Shown piece after piece: positions 16,919 to 25,565 of a DNA stretch of 64,000 nucleotides (position 1 is its first letter; every line of letters begins with the position of its first letter). The notes beneath the pieces are model-generated. The model searched no databases. It worked only from the letters and a program-made list of their open reading frames with translations, and had not been told where the DNA came from. This DNA comes from Laceyella putida (GTDB lineage Bacteria > Bacillota > Bacilli > Thermoactinomycetales > Thermoactinomycetaceae). The stretch lies in NCBI RefSeq assembly GCF_042665195.1, contig NZ_JBHTBW010000047.1:124001-188000 (forward strand). The letters are read 5' to 3'. Both the position numbers and the translations under genes were made by a program.

Positions 16919-18282
16919 TGAAAAAAACGGTTTCCGCACGGGACATCGCGCTTGATGTATTGCTTCAGGTGGAACAACATCAGGCATACAGCAATCTGGC
17001 ATTAAACCAGGCCCTGCACCAAAGCGGACTGGAAGATCGGGACAAACGGCTGGCGACGGAACTCATCTATGGGACCATCGGGCGGCTGAACACGTTGGAT
17101 TGGATTGGGAACCGATTGGTGAAAAAAGGGCTGCGCTCTTTGGAGCCATGGGTGCGGCAATTGGTGCGGATGAGCCTGTATCAATTGCGCTATTTGGACA
17201 AGATTCCGGAGAGGGCCGCCGTGCATGAAGCGGTGCAAATAGCCAAACGGCGGGGCCATCAAGGGATTTCCAGTCTAGTGAATGGCGTGTTGCGCTCTTA
17301 TTTGCGCAGGCGAGGGGAGTTTCAATTGTCGGCCCAACCAGCTTCGCTTAAAGAAAAAGCGCTTCTCCTGTCGCATCCAGAATGGATGGTCAAGCGCATG
17401 GAACAAGCTTATGGGCCGGAGGAGACAGAGCGGGCGCTCCAGTCCAACCATCTTCCGCCAAAGGTGAGTGTCCGGGTCAATACGCTCAAGCTGGATCGTG
17501 CGGCATTCACCGAACAGTGGAATCAAACGGGCCTTGGAGAAGCGATCGTATCGCCATTGGCGCCGGATGGGGTGATTATTGAGCGGGGCGGCAATCCGGC
17601 ATACACATCCTTTTTTCGTGAGGGCCTTTGCACGATTCAGGATGAAAGTTCCATGCTGGTCAGCCGCATCTTGAATCCCCAACCCGGCATGCGTGTATTG
17701 GATGTGTGTGCGGCCCCGGGCGGAAAAACGACCCATCTGGCCGAATTGATGCAAAATCGCGGTTCGATCGTTGCCTGTGACATCCATGAGCATAAATTGG
17801 AACTCATTCGCGCCAATGCGGAGCGGTTGGGAATCACGATCATTGCGGAGCGGCAGGCTGACGGGCGCCAAGTCGGCGCCTATTGGCCGGCGGACTCTTT
17901 TGATGCGATCTTGCTTGACGCTCCTTGTTCCGGGTTGGGCGTGATTCGGCGCAAACCGGACATCAAATGGAGCAAAGAGGCGAGAGCGATCGATTCGCTG
18001 GTTCAGTTGCAGCGGGAGTTACTGGAGGAAGTGGCCCCGTTGCTAAAGCCGGGGGGCGTATTGGTGTATAGCACATGTACGTGGGAGCCGCGGGAAAACA
18101 AAGAGCAGGTTTTGGCTTTTACGGAGCGCCATCCCGAATTCGAGCTGGATCCGGAGATGGGGAAGAGCCTGACACCCGAAGTGAAAGAGCGGGCCATTGT
18201 GGAAGAAGGCTGGCTGCAACTGTTGCCGCATCATTTTGGCAGCGACGGGTTCTTCATGTCACGCTTAAAGAAAAAAGGATAA
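16915..18282 (+). CDS. rsmB: 16S rRNA (cytosine-967) C5-methyltransferase RsmB
   Basis: 455 residues. An N-terminal NusB-like RNA-binding domain (about 1-140) is joined to a SAM-dependent Rossmann methyltransferase. Visible are the SAM motif VCAAPGGKTTHLAE (near 263), DAPCSGLGVIRRKPDIKW with one catalytic cysteine, and the second cysteine in YSTCTW. The ATG at 16915 overlaps the fmt stop; another ATG follows directly at 16918. It is the last gene of the def-fmt-rsmB group before a terminator. Confidence 0.95.
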   Translation: MMKKTVSARDIALDVLLQVEQHQAYSNLALNQALHQSGLEDRDKRLATELIYGTIGRLNTLDWIGNRLVKKGLRSLEPWVRQLVRMSLYQLRYLDKIPERAAVHEAVQIAKRRGHQGISSLVNGVLRSYLRRRGEFQLSAQPASLKEKALLLSHPEWMVKRMEQAYGPEETERALQSNHLPPKVSVRVNTLKLDRAAFTEQWNQTGLGEAIVSPLAPDGVIIERGGNPAYTSFFREGLCTIQDESSMLVSRILNPQPGMRVLDVCAAPGGKTTHLAELMQNRGSIVACDIHEHKLELIRANAERLGITIIAERQADGRQVGAYWPADSFDAILLDAPCSGLGVIRRKPDIKWSKEARAIDSLVQLQRELLEEVAPLLKPGGVLVYSTCTWEPRENKEQVLAFTERHPEFELDPEMGKSLTPEVKERAIVEEGWLQLLPHHFGSDGFFMSRLKKKG

Positions 18283-18292
18283 ACCAGGGGGG

Positions 18293-18322
18293 AGACTCAC
18301 TCAAAGGGAGTGGGTCTTTTTC
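18293..18322 (+). terminator. Intrinsic terminator after rsmB
   Basis: AGACTCACTC/GAGTGGGTCT stem with one wobble pair, then TTTTTCTTT. It ends the long yicC-to-rsmB run. Confidence 0.9.
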
Positions 18323-18348
18323 TTTAACGAAACGAGGGGTGGGTCCGT

Positions 18349-18377
18349 TTGACATGATACCCAACGTATAGTAATAT
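18349..18377 (+). promoter_or_regulatory. SigA promoter of the pirin gene
   Basis: TTGACA (18349-18354), a 17-bp spacer and TAATAT (18372-18377), 33 bp ahead of the start codon. A near-perfect vegetative promoter. Confidence 0.85.
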
Positions 18378-18410
18378 ACTTACAAAAAATAAGTTAATGG
18401 AGGCAGGAGC

Positions 18411-19109
18411 ATGCTTGAGATTATCCGTTCTGAAGAACGTTTTCAAGCCGACTATGGTTGGTTAAAGACAAAACACAGCTTTTCGTTCGGCCAGTACTAT
18501 GATCCCGACAACCTGCATTTCGGTGCGCTCCGGGTGTTGAACGATGATATCGTGGCACCTGGAACGGGTTTCGATCTTCATCCGCACAACAATATGGAGA
18601 TTATGACATATGTGATCTCAGGGTCGTTAGAGCATCAGGATAGCATGGGGCACAAAGAAGTGATCCGGGCGGGTGAAGTGCAGTGCATGACCGCGGGTAC
18701 GGGTATTTTTCATTCCGAAACCAATCCTTCCGACACGGAGCCGGTCCATTTGCTGCAAATCTGGTTTTATCCAAACAAACAAGGGCTTACCCCGAGCTAT
18801 GACCAAAAAAGCTTTCCTGTCCGTGAGCGCAAAAATAAATGGATTCCGATCGTTACGGGTCAAAAGGGCGGTGACGCCCTCCACATCCATCAAGATGTGA
18901 ACGTGCAGCTGGCCACGCTGGAATCGGGCAAGTCGCTCTCTTATCGCCAAGCGCCGGGGCGGAGATTCTTCTTATTCGTCATCCAGGGAGCCTGTCTGGT
19001 GAATGGAGAGGAAGTCAAGGCGGGCGATAGCGTAAAAGTGACCGACCTTCATCAGCTCACGGTGGAAGGGCAGACTGAAGCCCATGTGATGTTGATGGAT
19101 TTGGCTTAA
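18411..19109 (+). CDS. Pirin-family bicupin (YhhW/quercetinase-like)
   Basis: 232 residues, two cupin barrels. The metal ligands of bacterial pirins are all visible in the first barrel: His pair in HPHNNMEIMTY (near 57-59), then His and Glu in GTGIFHSE (near 101-103). Some relatives cleave quercetin; others have no known substrate, and a regulatory or redox-sensing role is possible. The start follows GGAGGCAGGA. It has its own strong promoter and interrupts what is otherwise a translation and sporulation neighbourhood, so it is probably an independent acquisition or insertion. Confidence 0.92.
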   Translation: MLEIIRSEERFQADYGWLKTKHSFSFGQYYDPDNLHFGALRVLNDDIVAPGTGFDLHPHNNMEIMTYVISGSLEHQDSMGHKEVIRAGEVQCMTAGTGIFHSETNPSDTEPVHLLQIWFYPNKQGLTPSYDQKSFPVRERKNKWIPIVTGQKGGDALHIHQDVNVQLATLESGKSLSYRQAPGRRFFLFVIQGACLVNGEEVKAGDSVKVTDLHQLTVEGQTEAHVMLMDLA

Positions 19110-19271
19110 GCCATTCACCCCGTCCCCCAACTGGGTGCAGAGTCTGCGCAATCGTGATCGCCATCAGTTGGTTTGATCCCGAACGATTTTTTGTTCCTCG
19201 CTTGTCACATTTTTGTCGAAAATTGTTTTATTATAAAGAGGAAGTGTGTGTGTTGGGGGGGATGGGTGGCG

Positions 19272-19532
19272 ATGATATTGCGCATCTTTGGCCTTTTGTC
19301 ATTTCTTTGCGGGACGTTGATTGGTTATGAGGCAATGCACCTTTGGACGAGTCCGGTACATGTGGGAATGAAAGAGATCAAGTTCGTCGGGTGGGTGCTG
19401 GCCGCCAATGTGCCGGAAGGGGAGATCATGAATTATATCATTTGTTTCCTCACCTTGAGTGTTCTCTTCTTTCTCGTTTCGCTCTATCTGTTCAAACAAG
19501 CTTGGTTAAAGAAAAACAACCATATCCAATAA
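19272..19532 (+). CDS. Small two-helix membrane protein of unknown function
   Basis: An 86-residue protein with a hydrophobic N-terminal helix (ILRIFGLLSFLCGTLIGY), a polar middle, a second helix (IICFLTLSVLFFLVSLYLF) and a basic tail. Not recognised. The ATG at 19272 is 7 nt after a GGGGGGGATGGG stretch; an upstream frame from 19173 is less likely. It has its own terminator and precedes the spore germination operon on the same strand, so a spore-membrane role is conceivable but unproven. Confidence 0.65.
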   Translation: MILRIFGLLSFLCGTLIGYEAMHLWTSPVHVGMKEIKFVGWVLAANVPEGEIMNYIICFLTLSVLFFLVSLYLFKQAWLKKNNHIQ

Positions 19533-19539
19533 AGATACG

Positions 19540-19567
19540 GGGAGACCGGGCGCGGCCTCCCTTTTTT
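19540..19567 (+). terminator. Intrinsic terminator ahead of the germination operon
   Basis: GGGAG/CTCCC outer stem, an inner CC/GG pair and six T residues (19562-19567). Confidence 0.7.
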
Positions 19568-19612
19568 GCGCGTCGTTATGCATATCCTTCCATTTTTGGT
19601 GGGAAGTTAACG

Positions 19613-21214
19613 ATGGTGATGTCTATGGTGAAAAAATCTTATCGCATCTGGCGCTTGAAAGAACAGAGAAAACAGAGGATGCTGGATGAACATTTTGAAA
19701 AGCAAATGGAAGAAGCGGTGAGTCCGGAAGCGATCAAGCCCACCGCCAAAGAAAATGCCGACTTTATTAAAAACGTGTTGGGCGATTGCGCCGATTTGGT
19801 CACGCGTTCCTTTACCATCGGGGAAGAGATTGGGTGCGCCGTCCTTTTCATTGATGAGCTGGTCAACAAAGAGATTGTGCACAACTTTTTGCTGCGCCCC
19901 ATGATCAATAGCCAAGAAAAACAAATAGGCGCGGAAGAACTTTGGACCATCGTTACCCAAAGCATGGTGGAAGTGGGTGAAACCAAAGAAGCGGATGATT
20001 TGAAGACCGCTGTGGAGGCGATCTTGAGCGCGGATACAGTGCTGTTCATCGACGGCATGGACAAAGCGCTCATCTTGGGCACCAAAGGTTGGGCGGCGCG
20101 AAGTGTGTCCGAACCGAGGGCGGAAGCGGTGGTGCGCGGCCCGCGCGAAGGGCTCAGCGAGACGATGTGTTGGAGCTTGGCGATGATCCGCCATCGGCTC
20201 CGCGATCCCAATTTCCGCGTCAAATATTTCACGCTGGGGAAACGCACCAAGACAACTGTGGGGTTGCTTTATATTGAAGGAATTAGCGACTCTCATATTG
20301 TGAAAAAAGTGGAAGACCGCATAAATGAGATCAAGGTTGATGGGGTGTTGGAGTCGGGTTACATCGAAGAGATGATCCAAGACCAGATATGGACCCCTTT
20401 TCCGCTGATGCAAAACACGGAAAGGCCCGATTCGGTCGTGGCCCATCTTTTGGAAGGCAAAGTGGCGATCCTGGTGGAAGGGACGCCGCACGCCCTGATT
20501 GCGCCGGCGGTGTTCAGCCAGTTTTATTACAGCCCGGAAGATTATTACGAAAAATATTACCAAACCACTTTTTTGCGCTTCATTCGGTTGATCAGCATGG
20601 TTAGCGCCTTATTATTGCCGGCTTTGTATATTGCATTTGTCTCCTTTCATCCTGAGATGATTCCGGCCAACCTCGCGATCGCCATGGCGGCGGGACGGGC
20701 ATCCGTGCCCTTCACGGCTACATTGGAAGTCCTCTTGATGGAGATCAGTGTGGAGATCCTGCGTGAAGCCAGCATTCGTTTGCCAGGCCCCATCGGACCG
20801 ACGATTGGGATTGTGGGAGCGCTCGTCATCGGGAACGCGGTCGTTTCCGCCGGACTGGTCTCGCCGGCCATCGTGATTGTCGTCGGCTTAACAACCATCA
20901 GCTCCTATGCCAATCCAAGCTATAATGCGGCGATCTCCATTCGTTTGCTCCGGTTCCTGTTCATTATCCTGGCCGCGACGTTTGGCCTGTATGGCATCAC
21001 GCTCGGAACGATGCTGCTCATCCTGCATCTGGTGCAACTCCGCTCATTCGGCGTACCGTATATGGCGCCCTTTGCCCCGCTCAATTTGCGTGATCTGAGA
21101 GATTCATTCGTGCGCGTGCCGTGGAAGTGGATGACCAGACGTCCCGCGGCTTACCGCCCAAGTGACACCATTCGCAAGGAAGGGAGAAACGAGCATGAAC
21201 AAACTTCGTCCTGA
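19613..21214 (+). CDS. Spore germination receptor A subunit (GerA/GerKA family)
   Basis: A 533-residue inner-membrane subunit of a nutrient germinant receptor. The soluble N-terminal half (about 1-310) contains FIKNVLGDCADLVTRSF and the WTPFPLMQNTERPDSV junction motif typical of the family. The C-terminal part has about five membrane helices with MAAGRASVPFTATLEVLLME, RLPGPIGPTIGIVGALVIG and SSYANPSYNAAIS. The ATG at 19613 follows GGTGGGAAG; the frame is open much further upstream but overlaps the previous gene. It overlaps the B-subunit gene by 20 bp. Germinant specificity is unknown. Confidence 0.93.
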   Translation: MVMSMVKKSYRIWRLKEQRKQRMLDEHFEKQMEEAVSPEAIKPTAKENADFIKNVLGDCADLVTRSFTIGEEIGCAVLFIDELVNKEIVHNFLLRPMINSQEKQIGAEELWTIVTQSMVEVGETKEADDLKTAVEAILSADTVLFIDGMDKALILGTKGWAARSVSEPRAEAVVRGPREGLSETMCWSLAMIRHRLRDPNFRVKYFTLGKRTKTTVGLLYIEGISDSHIVKKVEDRINEIKVDGVLESGYIEEMIQDQIWTPFPLMQNTERPDSVVAHLLEGKVAILVEGTPHALIAPAVFSQFYYSPEDYYEKYYQTTFLRFIRLISMVSALLLPALYIAFVSFHPEMIPANLAIAMAAGRASVPFTATLEVLLMEISVEILREASIRLPGPIGPTIGIVGALVIGNAVVSAGLVSPAIVIVVGLTTISSYANPSYNAAISIRLLRFLFIILAATFGLYGITLGTMLLILHLVQLRSFGVPYMAPFAPLNLRDLRDSFVRVPWKWMTRRPAAYRPSDTIRKEGRNEHEQTSS

Positions 21215-22370
21215 ACCGGATTCCAATCAAACGATCTCCCCTTATCAAGCGTTTGCCGTGGTTTTTTCGTCGATGGTTGGCGTGGGCGTCCTCAGTCTGC
21301 CACGGGATGTCGGTCAGTTTACGGGCAATGACATGCTGTGGGTGATTGTCTTAAGCGGTCTCTTCGTATGGGTGGTCAGTGCGCTGATCAGTTGGCTGTG
21401 CCGGAGGTTTCCGGCCATGAGCGTCGTCCAGTTCGCGCCTATCATCTTGGGCCGTGAGAAGAGTGACAGGGTGGGCAAGCTCTTGAGCGTTCCCTTTCTG
21501 TTGGCGGTGGTGCTGTTTTGGGTTGGGGGAATCGCGATCAGCACCCGCGTCTTCGGTGAGGTGGTGGTGACGGCGGTGTTGGTCAATACACCGATTGAGG
21601 CGATCATGTTGGTTTTCCTGGTGGCGGGAGCGTTTGCCGCGGGGAGCCATCCGGCGGTGATTGCCAAGTTCAACGAGTTTTTGCTGCCCACCATGTTTGT
21701 GCCGATCCTGCTCTATGTGATTTCCATTGTCCAAAGAGGAGAAATGATGAACCTGTTTCCCCTCTTTCAAACCAACTGGATGATGGTCTTAAAGGGCGTG
21801 TTGAGCGCCTCTTATTCGTATGCGGGGTACAAGGTGATCATGATGTTCAGCGGGTTCTACGCCAAGCCGGACAAGGGGTTCAAAGCCCACTCCGCCGCGG
21901 TGTTGGCGGCGACATTCATTTACTGGTTCACTTGCCTCACGTCGCTCAGTGTGTTTGGCAAGGATGAGATCAGCAAAATTTTGGTTCCCGTGTTGGAGGT
22001 AGTGAAGGCCATCAACTTGAAAGCGCTGGTGTTTGAACGGTTGGAATCGGCCATTTTGGGGATCTGGCTGATTGCGGTGTTCACTACCATCGTCAATTTG
22101 CAGACGAGCTTCGTGCAAATGGTTATGGAATTCTTCCGTTTGCGGGAGAGGACGAGACGGTGGGTTTCCCTGCTGATGGTGCCTGTTCTGTATCGGCTTG
22201 CGGTGCTCCCATCCAATGTGAAACAAGTGGGAACGTATGCTTCATGGATGGGGATATACAGTTTGGCGGTGGCAATCATCGTTCCCGGCATCTTGCTCAT
22301 TATTTCGCTCATTCGCAAGAAGAAAGGAGGGGCACAAATTGAGGCGTCTTCTGCACAGGGGCGTGCTTAG
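21195..22370 (+). CDS. Spore germination receptor B subunit (GerB/GerKB family)
   Basis: A 391-residue polytopic membrane protein of the APC-like GerB family, the proposed germinant-sensing subunit. About ten helices; the N-terminus ISPYQAFAVVFSSMVGVGVLSLP is characteristic. The start at 21195 follows GGAAGGGAG and lies inside the end of the A-subunit gene. The end overlaps the C-subunit gene by 32 bp, so the three should be co-translated. Expression is expected in the forespore, but I could not identify a SigG promoter with confidence. Confidence 0.93.
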   Translation: MNKLRPEPDSNQTISPYQAFAVVFSSMVGVGVLSLPRDVGQFTGNDMLWVIVLSGLFVWVVSALISWLCRRFPAMSVVQFAPIILGREKSDRVGKLLSVPFLLAVVLFWVGGIAISTRVFGEVVVTAVLVNTPIEAIMLVFLVAGAFAAGSHPAVIAKFNEFLLPTMFVPILLYVISIVQRGEMMNLFPLFQTNWMMVLKGVLSASYSYAGYKVIMMFSGFYAKPDKGFKAHSAAVLAATFIYWFTCLTSLSVFGKDEISKILVPVLEVVKAINLKALVFERLESAILGIWLIAVFTTIVNLQTSFVQMVMEFFRLRERTRRWVSLLMVPVLYRLAVLPSNVKQVGTYASWMGIYSLAVAIIVPGILLIISLIRKKKGGAQIEASSAQGRA

Positions 22371-23472
22371 CATCTTCTGCCTCACCCTGCTCACGGGATG
22401 CTGGGATGATCAGGAGATTGAGATGAGATCGATTGTGGTTTCGATGGCAATCGACAAGAAGGATGGCGGTTATGAGGTAAGCGTGCAAGTGCCCAACCCG
22501 GGGCAAATCGCCAGCGGAGGCGGCGGAGGCGGGGGGGAAGGCGGCGGCGGAGGTGGGCCCGGAGCGGTGGAAGTCTATTCGGGCGAAGGCACCACGCTTG
22601 AAGAGGCCATCGGCGAACTGGACCGCAAATCGATTTATCCCTTGTTTTTTGGTCATATGGAAACCCTCTTATTCAGCGAGGGAGTGGCCAGAGAAGGGGT
22701 TCGCCCGTTTATGGATTGGATCCGCCGCAGTCCGGAGATCCGCCGTCACATGTATCCCATCGTCATCGACGGGAAGGCCAAAGACGCTTTGTTGGTGCAA
22801 CCCAAATTGGAACAGATTCCGACTTACTATCTGCGCAATTTCATTGAAAGCGGGATCACCGCGAAAAAAGTATCCGACATGACCTTGGGAAAGGTGTTCG
22901 TTGATCTGTCCCATCCCGGAAAACAAGTGCCGATGTTTTATTATTTCAAACCTGGAAAGGATGGCTTCCAATATAAAGGCATGGCTGTCTTTCGCTCCGA
23001 CAAGATGGTCGGGACTCTCAACGAGGTTGAATTAAATCCGGTGCTGCACTTTCGGGAAGAAATACAGGGGTACCCCATTGTCATCAATTGTCCCGGCAAG
23101 AAAGGGAAGCTGGTGTTTGAACCGAAACAAATAGAGAAAGCATTAAATGTAACGAATAAACCGGAGGCGTCCATTGACATTCGAGTCAAGGGAGTGGTTC
23201 TGGAAAATGAGTGCTCGTTCACCATGAAAGATGAAAAGGCGTTTCAGAACGTGAATCAGCTGATCGCCAAAACGTATGAGCGAACCGCCGCAGAAGTGTT
23301 GAGGAAGGCGCAAAAGGGATTGAAGCAAGATGTGTTTTTGATCCGCAACCGGGTCTACGCTTTCTATCCGGAGATATGGAGGAAAATGAATTGGGAGAAA
23401 GAATTCCCATCCATGCCCATCCATATTCGCTACGCGGTCGAGGTGGGACGGATCGGACTCAAAGCGCTATAA
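22339..23472 (+). CDS. Spore germination receptor C lipoprotein (GerC/GerKC family)
   Basis: 377 residues. A short signal peptide ends in a lipobox (LTLLTGC, near residue 21), so the mature protein is lipid-anchored to the outer face of the inner spore membrane. The family's domains follow (SIVVSMAIDKKDGGYEVSVQ near 32; DIRVKGVVLENE near 275). An unusual glycine run interrupts the first domain near residues 56-71. The start is TTG at 22339, 8 nt after AAAGGAGG, which is the only position that places the signal peptide correctly. Last gene of the three-gene operon. Confidence 0.92.
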   Translation: MRRLLHRGVLSIFCLTLLTGCWDDQEIEMRSIVVSMAIDKKDGGYEVSVQVPNPGQIASGGGGGGGEGGGGGGPGAVEVYSGEGTTLEEAIGELDRKSIYPLFFGHMETLLFSEGVAREGVRPFMDWIRRSPEIRRHMYPIVIDGKAKDALLVQPKLEQIPTYYLRNFIESGITAKKVSDMTLGKVFVDLSHPGKQVPMFYYFKPGKDGFQYKGMAVFRSDKMVGTLNEVELNPVLHFREEIQGYPIVINCPGKKGKLVFEPKQIEKALNVTNKPEASIDIRVKGVVLENECSFTMKDEKAFQNVNQLIAKTYERTAAEVLRKAQKGLKQDVFLIRNRVYAFYPEIWRKMNWEKEFPSMPIHIRYAVEVGRIGLKAL

Positions 23473-23474
23473 CC

Positions 23475-23515
23475 AAGGGAGAGGAGTGAAAAAATCTTCA
23501 CGACCTGTCCCTTTT
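23475..23515 (+). terminator. Intrinsic terminator of the germination operon
   Basis: AAGGGA/TCCCTT with further paired segments AGG/CCT and GTGAA/TTCAC around a short loop, then TTTTC. Imperfect but long. Confidence 0.75.
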
Positions 23516-23539
23516 CAATCGCATGTACTATGATATAAT
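23512..23539 (+). promoter_or_regulatory. Possible promoter of rlmN
   Basis: A perfect TATAAT (23534-23539) is preceded at 16 bp by TTTTCA (23512-23517). It lies just after the preceding terminator and 68 bp before rlmN. Confidence 0.5.
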
Positions 23540-23607
23540 AAGAAAAGTTTTGAATGGGATCAGTCTGTTCAAAACTTGCGGTAGTTTAAAGAAACTGGTG
23601 AGAATGA

Positions 23608-24654
23608 ATGATGAAACCTTTTGCATATGATCTGACCTTTCCCGAATGGAAAAGTTGGATGACAGAAAACAAACAGCCAGAGTTCCGCGCGAAGCAAGTG
23701 ATGGACTGGCTCTATGTCAAACGGGTGAATGCGTTTGATGAAATGACCAACTTGCCCAAGGGTTTGCGGGAAAGATTAAGTGAAATGTTTCACCTGCAAC
23801 CGTTGGATGTGCTGACCACGCAAGTCTCATCGGATGGGACCGTGAAGTTTTTATTTGGTCTGCATGACAAACATGCCATTGAAACGGTGATCATGCGCCA
23901 TCAATATGGGATCAGCGTCTGCGTCACCACCCAAGTCGGTTGCCGTGTCGGATGCACCTTTTGCGCCTCCACCCTGGGCGGTTTGAAGCGCAATTTGTCC
24001 GCGGGCGAGATTGTGGCGCAAGTGGTTCAAGCGCAGAAGTACCTGGATGAGACGGGGGAGCGGGTGAAGTCCATCGTGGTGATGGGTTCAGGCGAACCAT
24101 TTGAAAATTATGAGCCGACCATGAACTTTGTTCGCATCATGAACGATCCTCATGGCTTACATATTGGACAACGACATATCACCGTCTCAACCAGTGGGGT
24201 CGTACCCAATATCTATCGTTTTGCGGATGAGGATTGGCAAGTGGGGCTGGCGATATCGCTCCATTCGCCGAATACGGATCTCCGTTCCAAATTGATGCCA
24301 ATTAACCGCCGTTATCCGCTTGCAGAATTATTGGATGCCTGTTGGTACTATTTGGAGAAGACAGGGCGTAGACTCACTTTTGAATATGCTTTAATCGGGG
24401 GCAAAAATGACCAGCCCGAGCACGCACATGAACTTGGCAAGCTCTTGAAAGGGATGAATTGCCTGGTCAATTTGATCCCGGTGAACTATGTGCCGGAGCG
24501 CGGTTATACACGCACGCCGAAAAATCAAGTGTTCGAGTTTAAACGCATCCTCGATTCTTATCGTGTGAATACGACCATCCGCAGAGAACACGGCCACGAT
24601 ATCGATGCGGCATGTGGACAGTTGAGGGCGAAGCATAGTAATGTAAACTCGTAA
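23608..24654 (+). CDS. rlmN: Dual-specificity 23S rRNA/tRNA adenine-C2 methyltransferase RlmN
   Basis: A 348-residue radical-SAM enzyme making m2A2503 in 23S rRNA and m2A37 in tRNAs. The iron-sulfur motif CRVGCTFC is near residue 113, followed by STLGGLKRNLSAGEI. The C-terminal resolving cysteine is in DIDAACGQLR. VMGSGEPFENY and ISLHSPN are also conserved. Start ATG at 23608, with a second ATG directly after. It precedes the phosphatase/kinase pair as in B. subtilis. Confidence 0.96.
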   Translation: MMKPFAYDLTFPEWKSWMTENKQPEFRAKQVMDWLYVKRVNAFDEMTNLPKGLRERLSEMFHLQPLDVLTTQVSSDGTVKFLFGLHDKHAIETVIMRHQYGISVCVTTQVGCRVGCTFCASTLGGLKRNLSAGEIVAQVVQAQKYLDETGERVKSIVVMGSGEPFENYEPTMNFVRIMNDPHGLHIGQRHITVSTSGVVPNIYRFADEDWQVGLAISLHSPNTDLRSKLMPINRRYPLAELLDACWYYLEKTGRRLTFEYALIGGKNDQPEHAHELGKLLKGMNCLVNLIPVNYVPERGYTRTPKNQVFEFKRILDSYRVNTTIRREHGHDIDAACGQLRAKHSNVNS

Positions 24655-24791
24655 ATGGTTTTTCTCCTGAAACCAGCATTCGTGCTGCATACAGTCAAAC
24701 CAGTGGACGAAGCAGAACATGCAGCGACGAGTTCTCTTTGTATTGATCATAGCAAGTGGACAATTAAATAAAGGGAAAGGGGTAACCGGAG

Positions 24792-25544
24792 ATGTTGATG
24801 GCACGGCGTACTGACATCGGTTGCGTGCGCGATCTCAACGAAGACAGCACCGGCCTGATTGTCACCAAATCCGGAGCAGTGATTGCCATTGTTGCGGATG
24901 GCATGGGTGGTCACCAAGCTGGTGATGTCGCTAGCCGTGAAGCGGTGGATACGATTCAAAAAGTGTTGAGGGTGGAGGATCTCGACGTATCCACTGATGA
25001 GAAAAGCGACCTGTTGTTGCATGCGGTCGGCAAGGCGAATGAACGCGTCTATACGCTCGCTACCGAGAATAGCCATATGCAAGGGATGGGGACGACCACG
25101 ATCGCCGCGATTGTGGATGAGCATGAAGTGGTCTTGGCCCATGTTGGCGACAGCCGCGCGTATGTGTTGCATAATGGTGGTTTGTATCAATTGACGGAAG
25201 ATCATTCCTATGTGAACCTGCTGCGCAAGCATGGGCAGATCACGGAGGAAGAAGCGCGTAACCACCCGCAGCGCAACATGATCGTCCGCGCGGTGGGCAC
25301 TAGCGAAGATGTGGAAGTGGATTTGATCAACACCCCATGGTCGGATGGGGATCTCTTGCTCTTGTGTTCCGATGGGCTCACCACCATGGTCAGCGAGCGG
25401 GAGATTGGCATTGTCATGTCATCCACAAGCATGAATATAGAAGAGAAAGCAGACAAGTTGATCCAACTGGCTTTAGAAGCTGGTGGAAATGATAACATTT
25501 CCCTAATTCTTCTACAACATACAGGAAGGTCGGCTACATCTTAA
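24792..25544 (+). CDS. prpC: PP2C-type serine/threonine phosphatase
   Basis: A 250-residue cytosolic PPM phosphatase that reverses PrkC phosphorylation. Metal-binding motifs are in order: RDLNEDS (near 17), VADGMGGHQAGDVAS (near 36), AHVGDSRAYV (near 115), LCSDGLTTMV (near 195) and GGNDNIS (near 232). The start at 24792 follows AAAGGGG. It lies 21 bp before prkC, its kinase partner, in the usual order. Confidence 0.96.
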   Translation: MLMARRTDIGCVRDLNEDSTGLIVTKSGAVIAIVADGMGGHQAGDVASREAVDTIQKVLRVEDLDVSTDEKSDLLLHAVGKANERVYTLATENSHMQGMGTTTIAAIVDEHEVVLAHVGDSRAYVLHNGGLYQLTEDHSYVNLLRKHGQITEEEARNHPQRNMIVRAVGTSEDVEVDLINTPWSDGDLLLLCSDGLTTMVSEREIGIVMSSTSMNIEEKADKLIQLALEAGGNDNISLILLQHTGRSATS

Positions 25545-25565
25545 TCGGGTTCAAGGAGGAACGAG

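Noticed and set aside
24655..24771. 38-codon frame between rlmN and prpC
   Set aside because: Starts directly at the rlmN stop without a ribosome-binding site; no similarity or structure.
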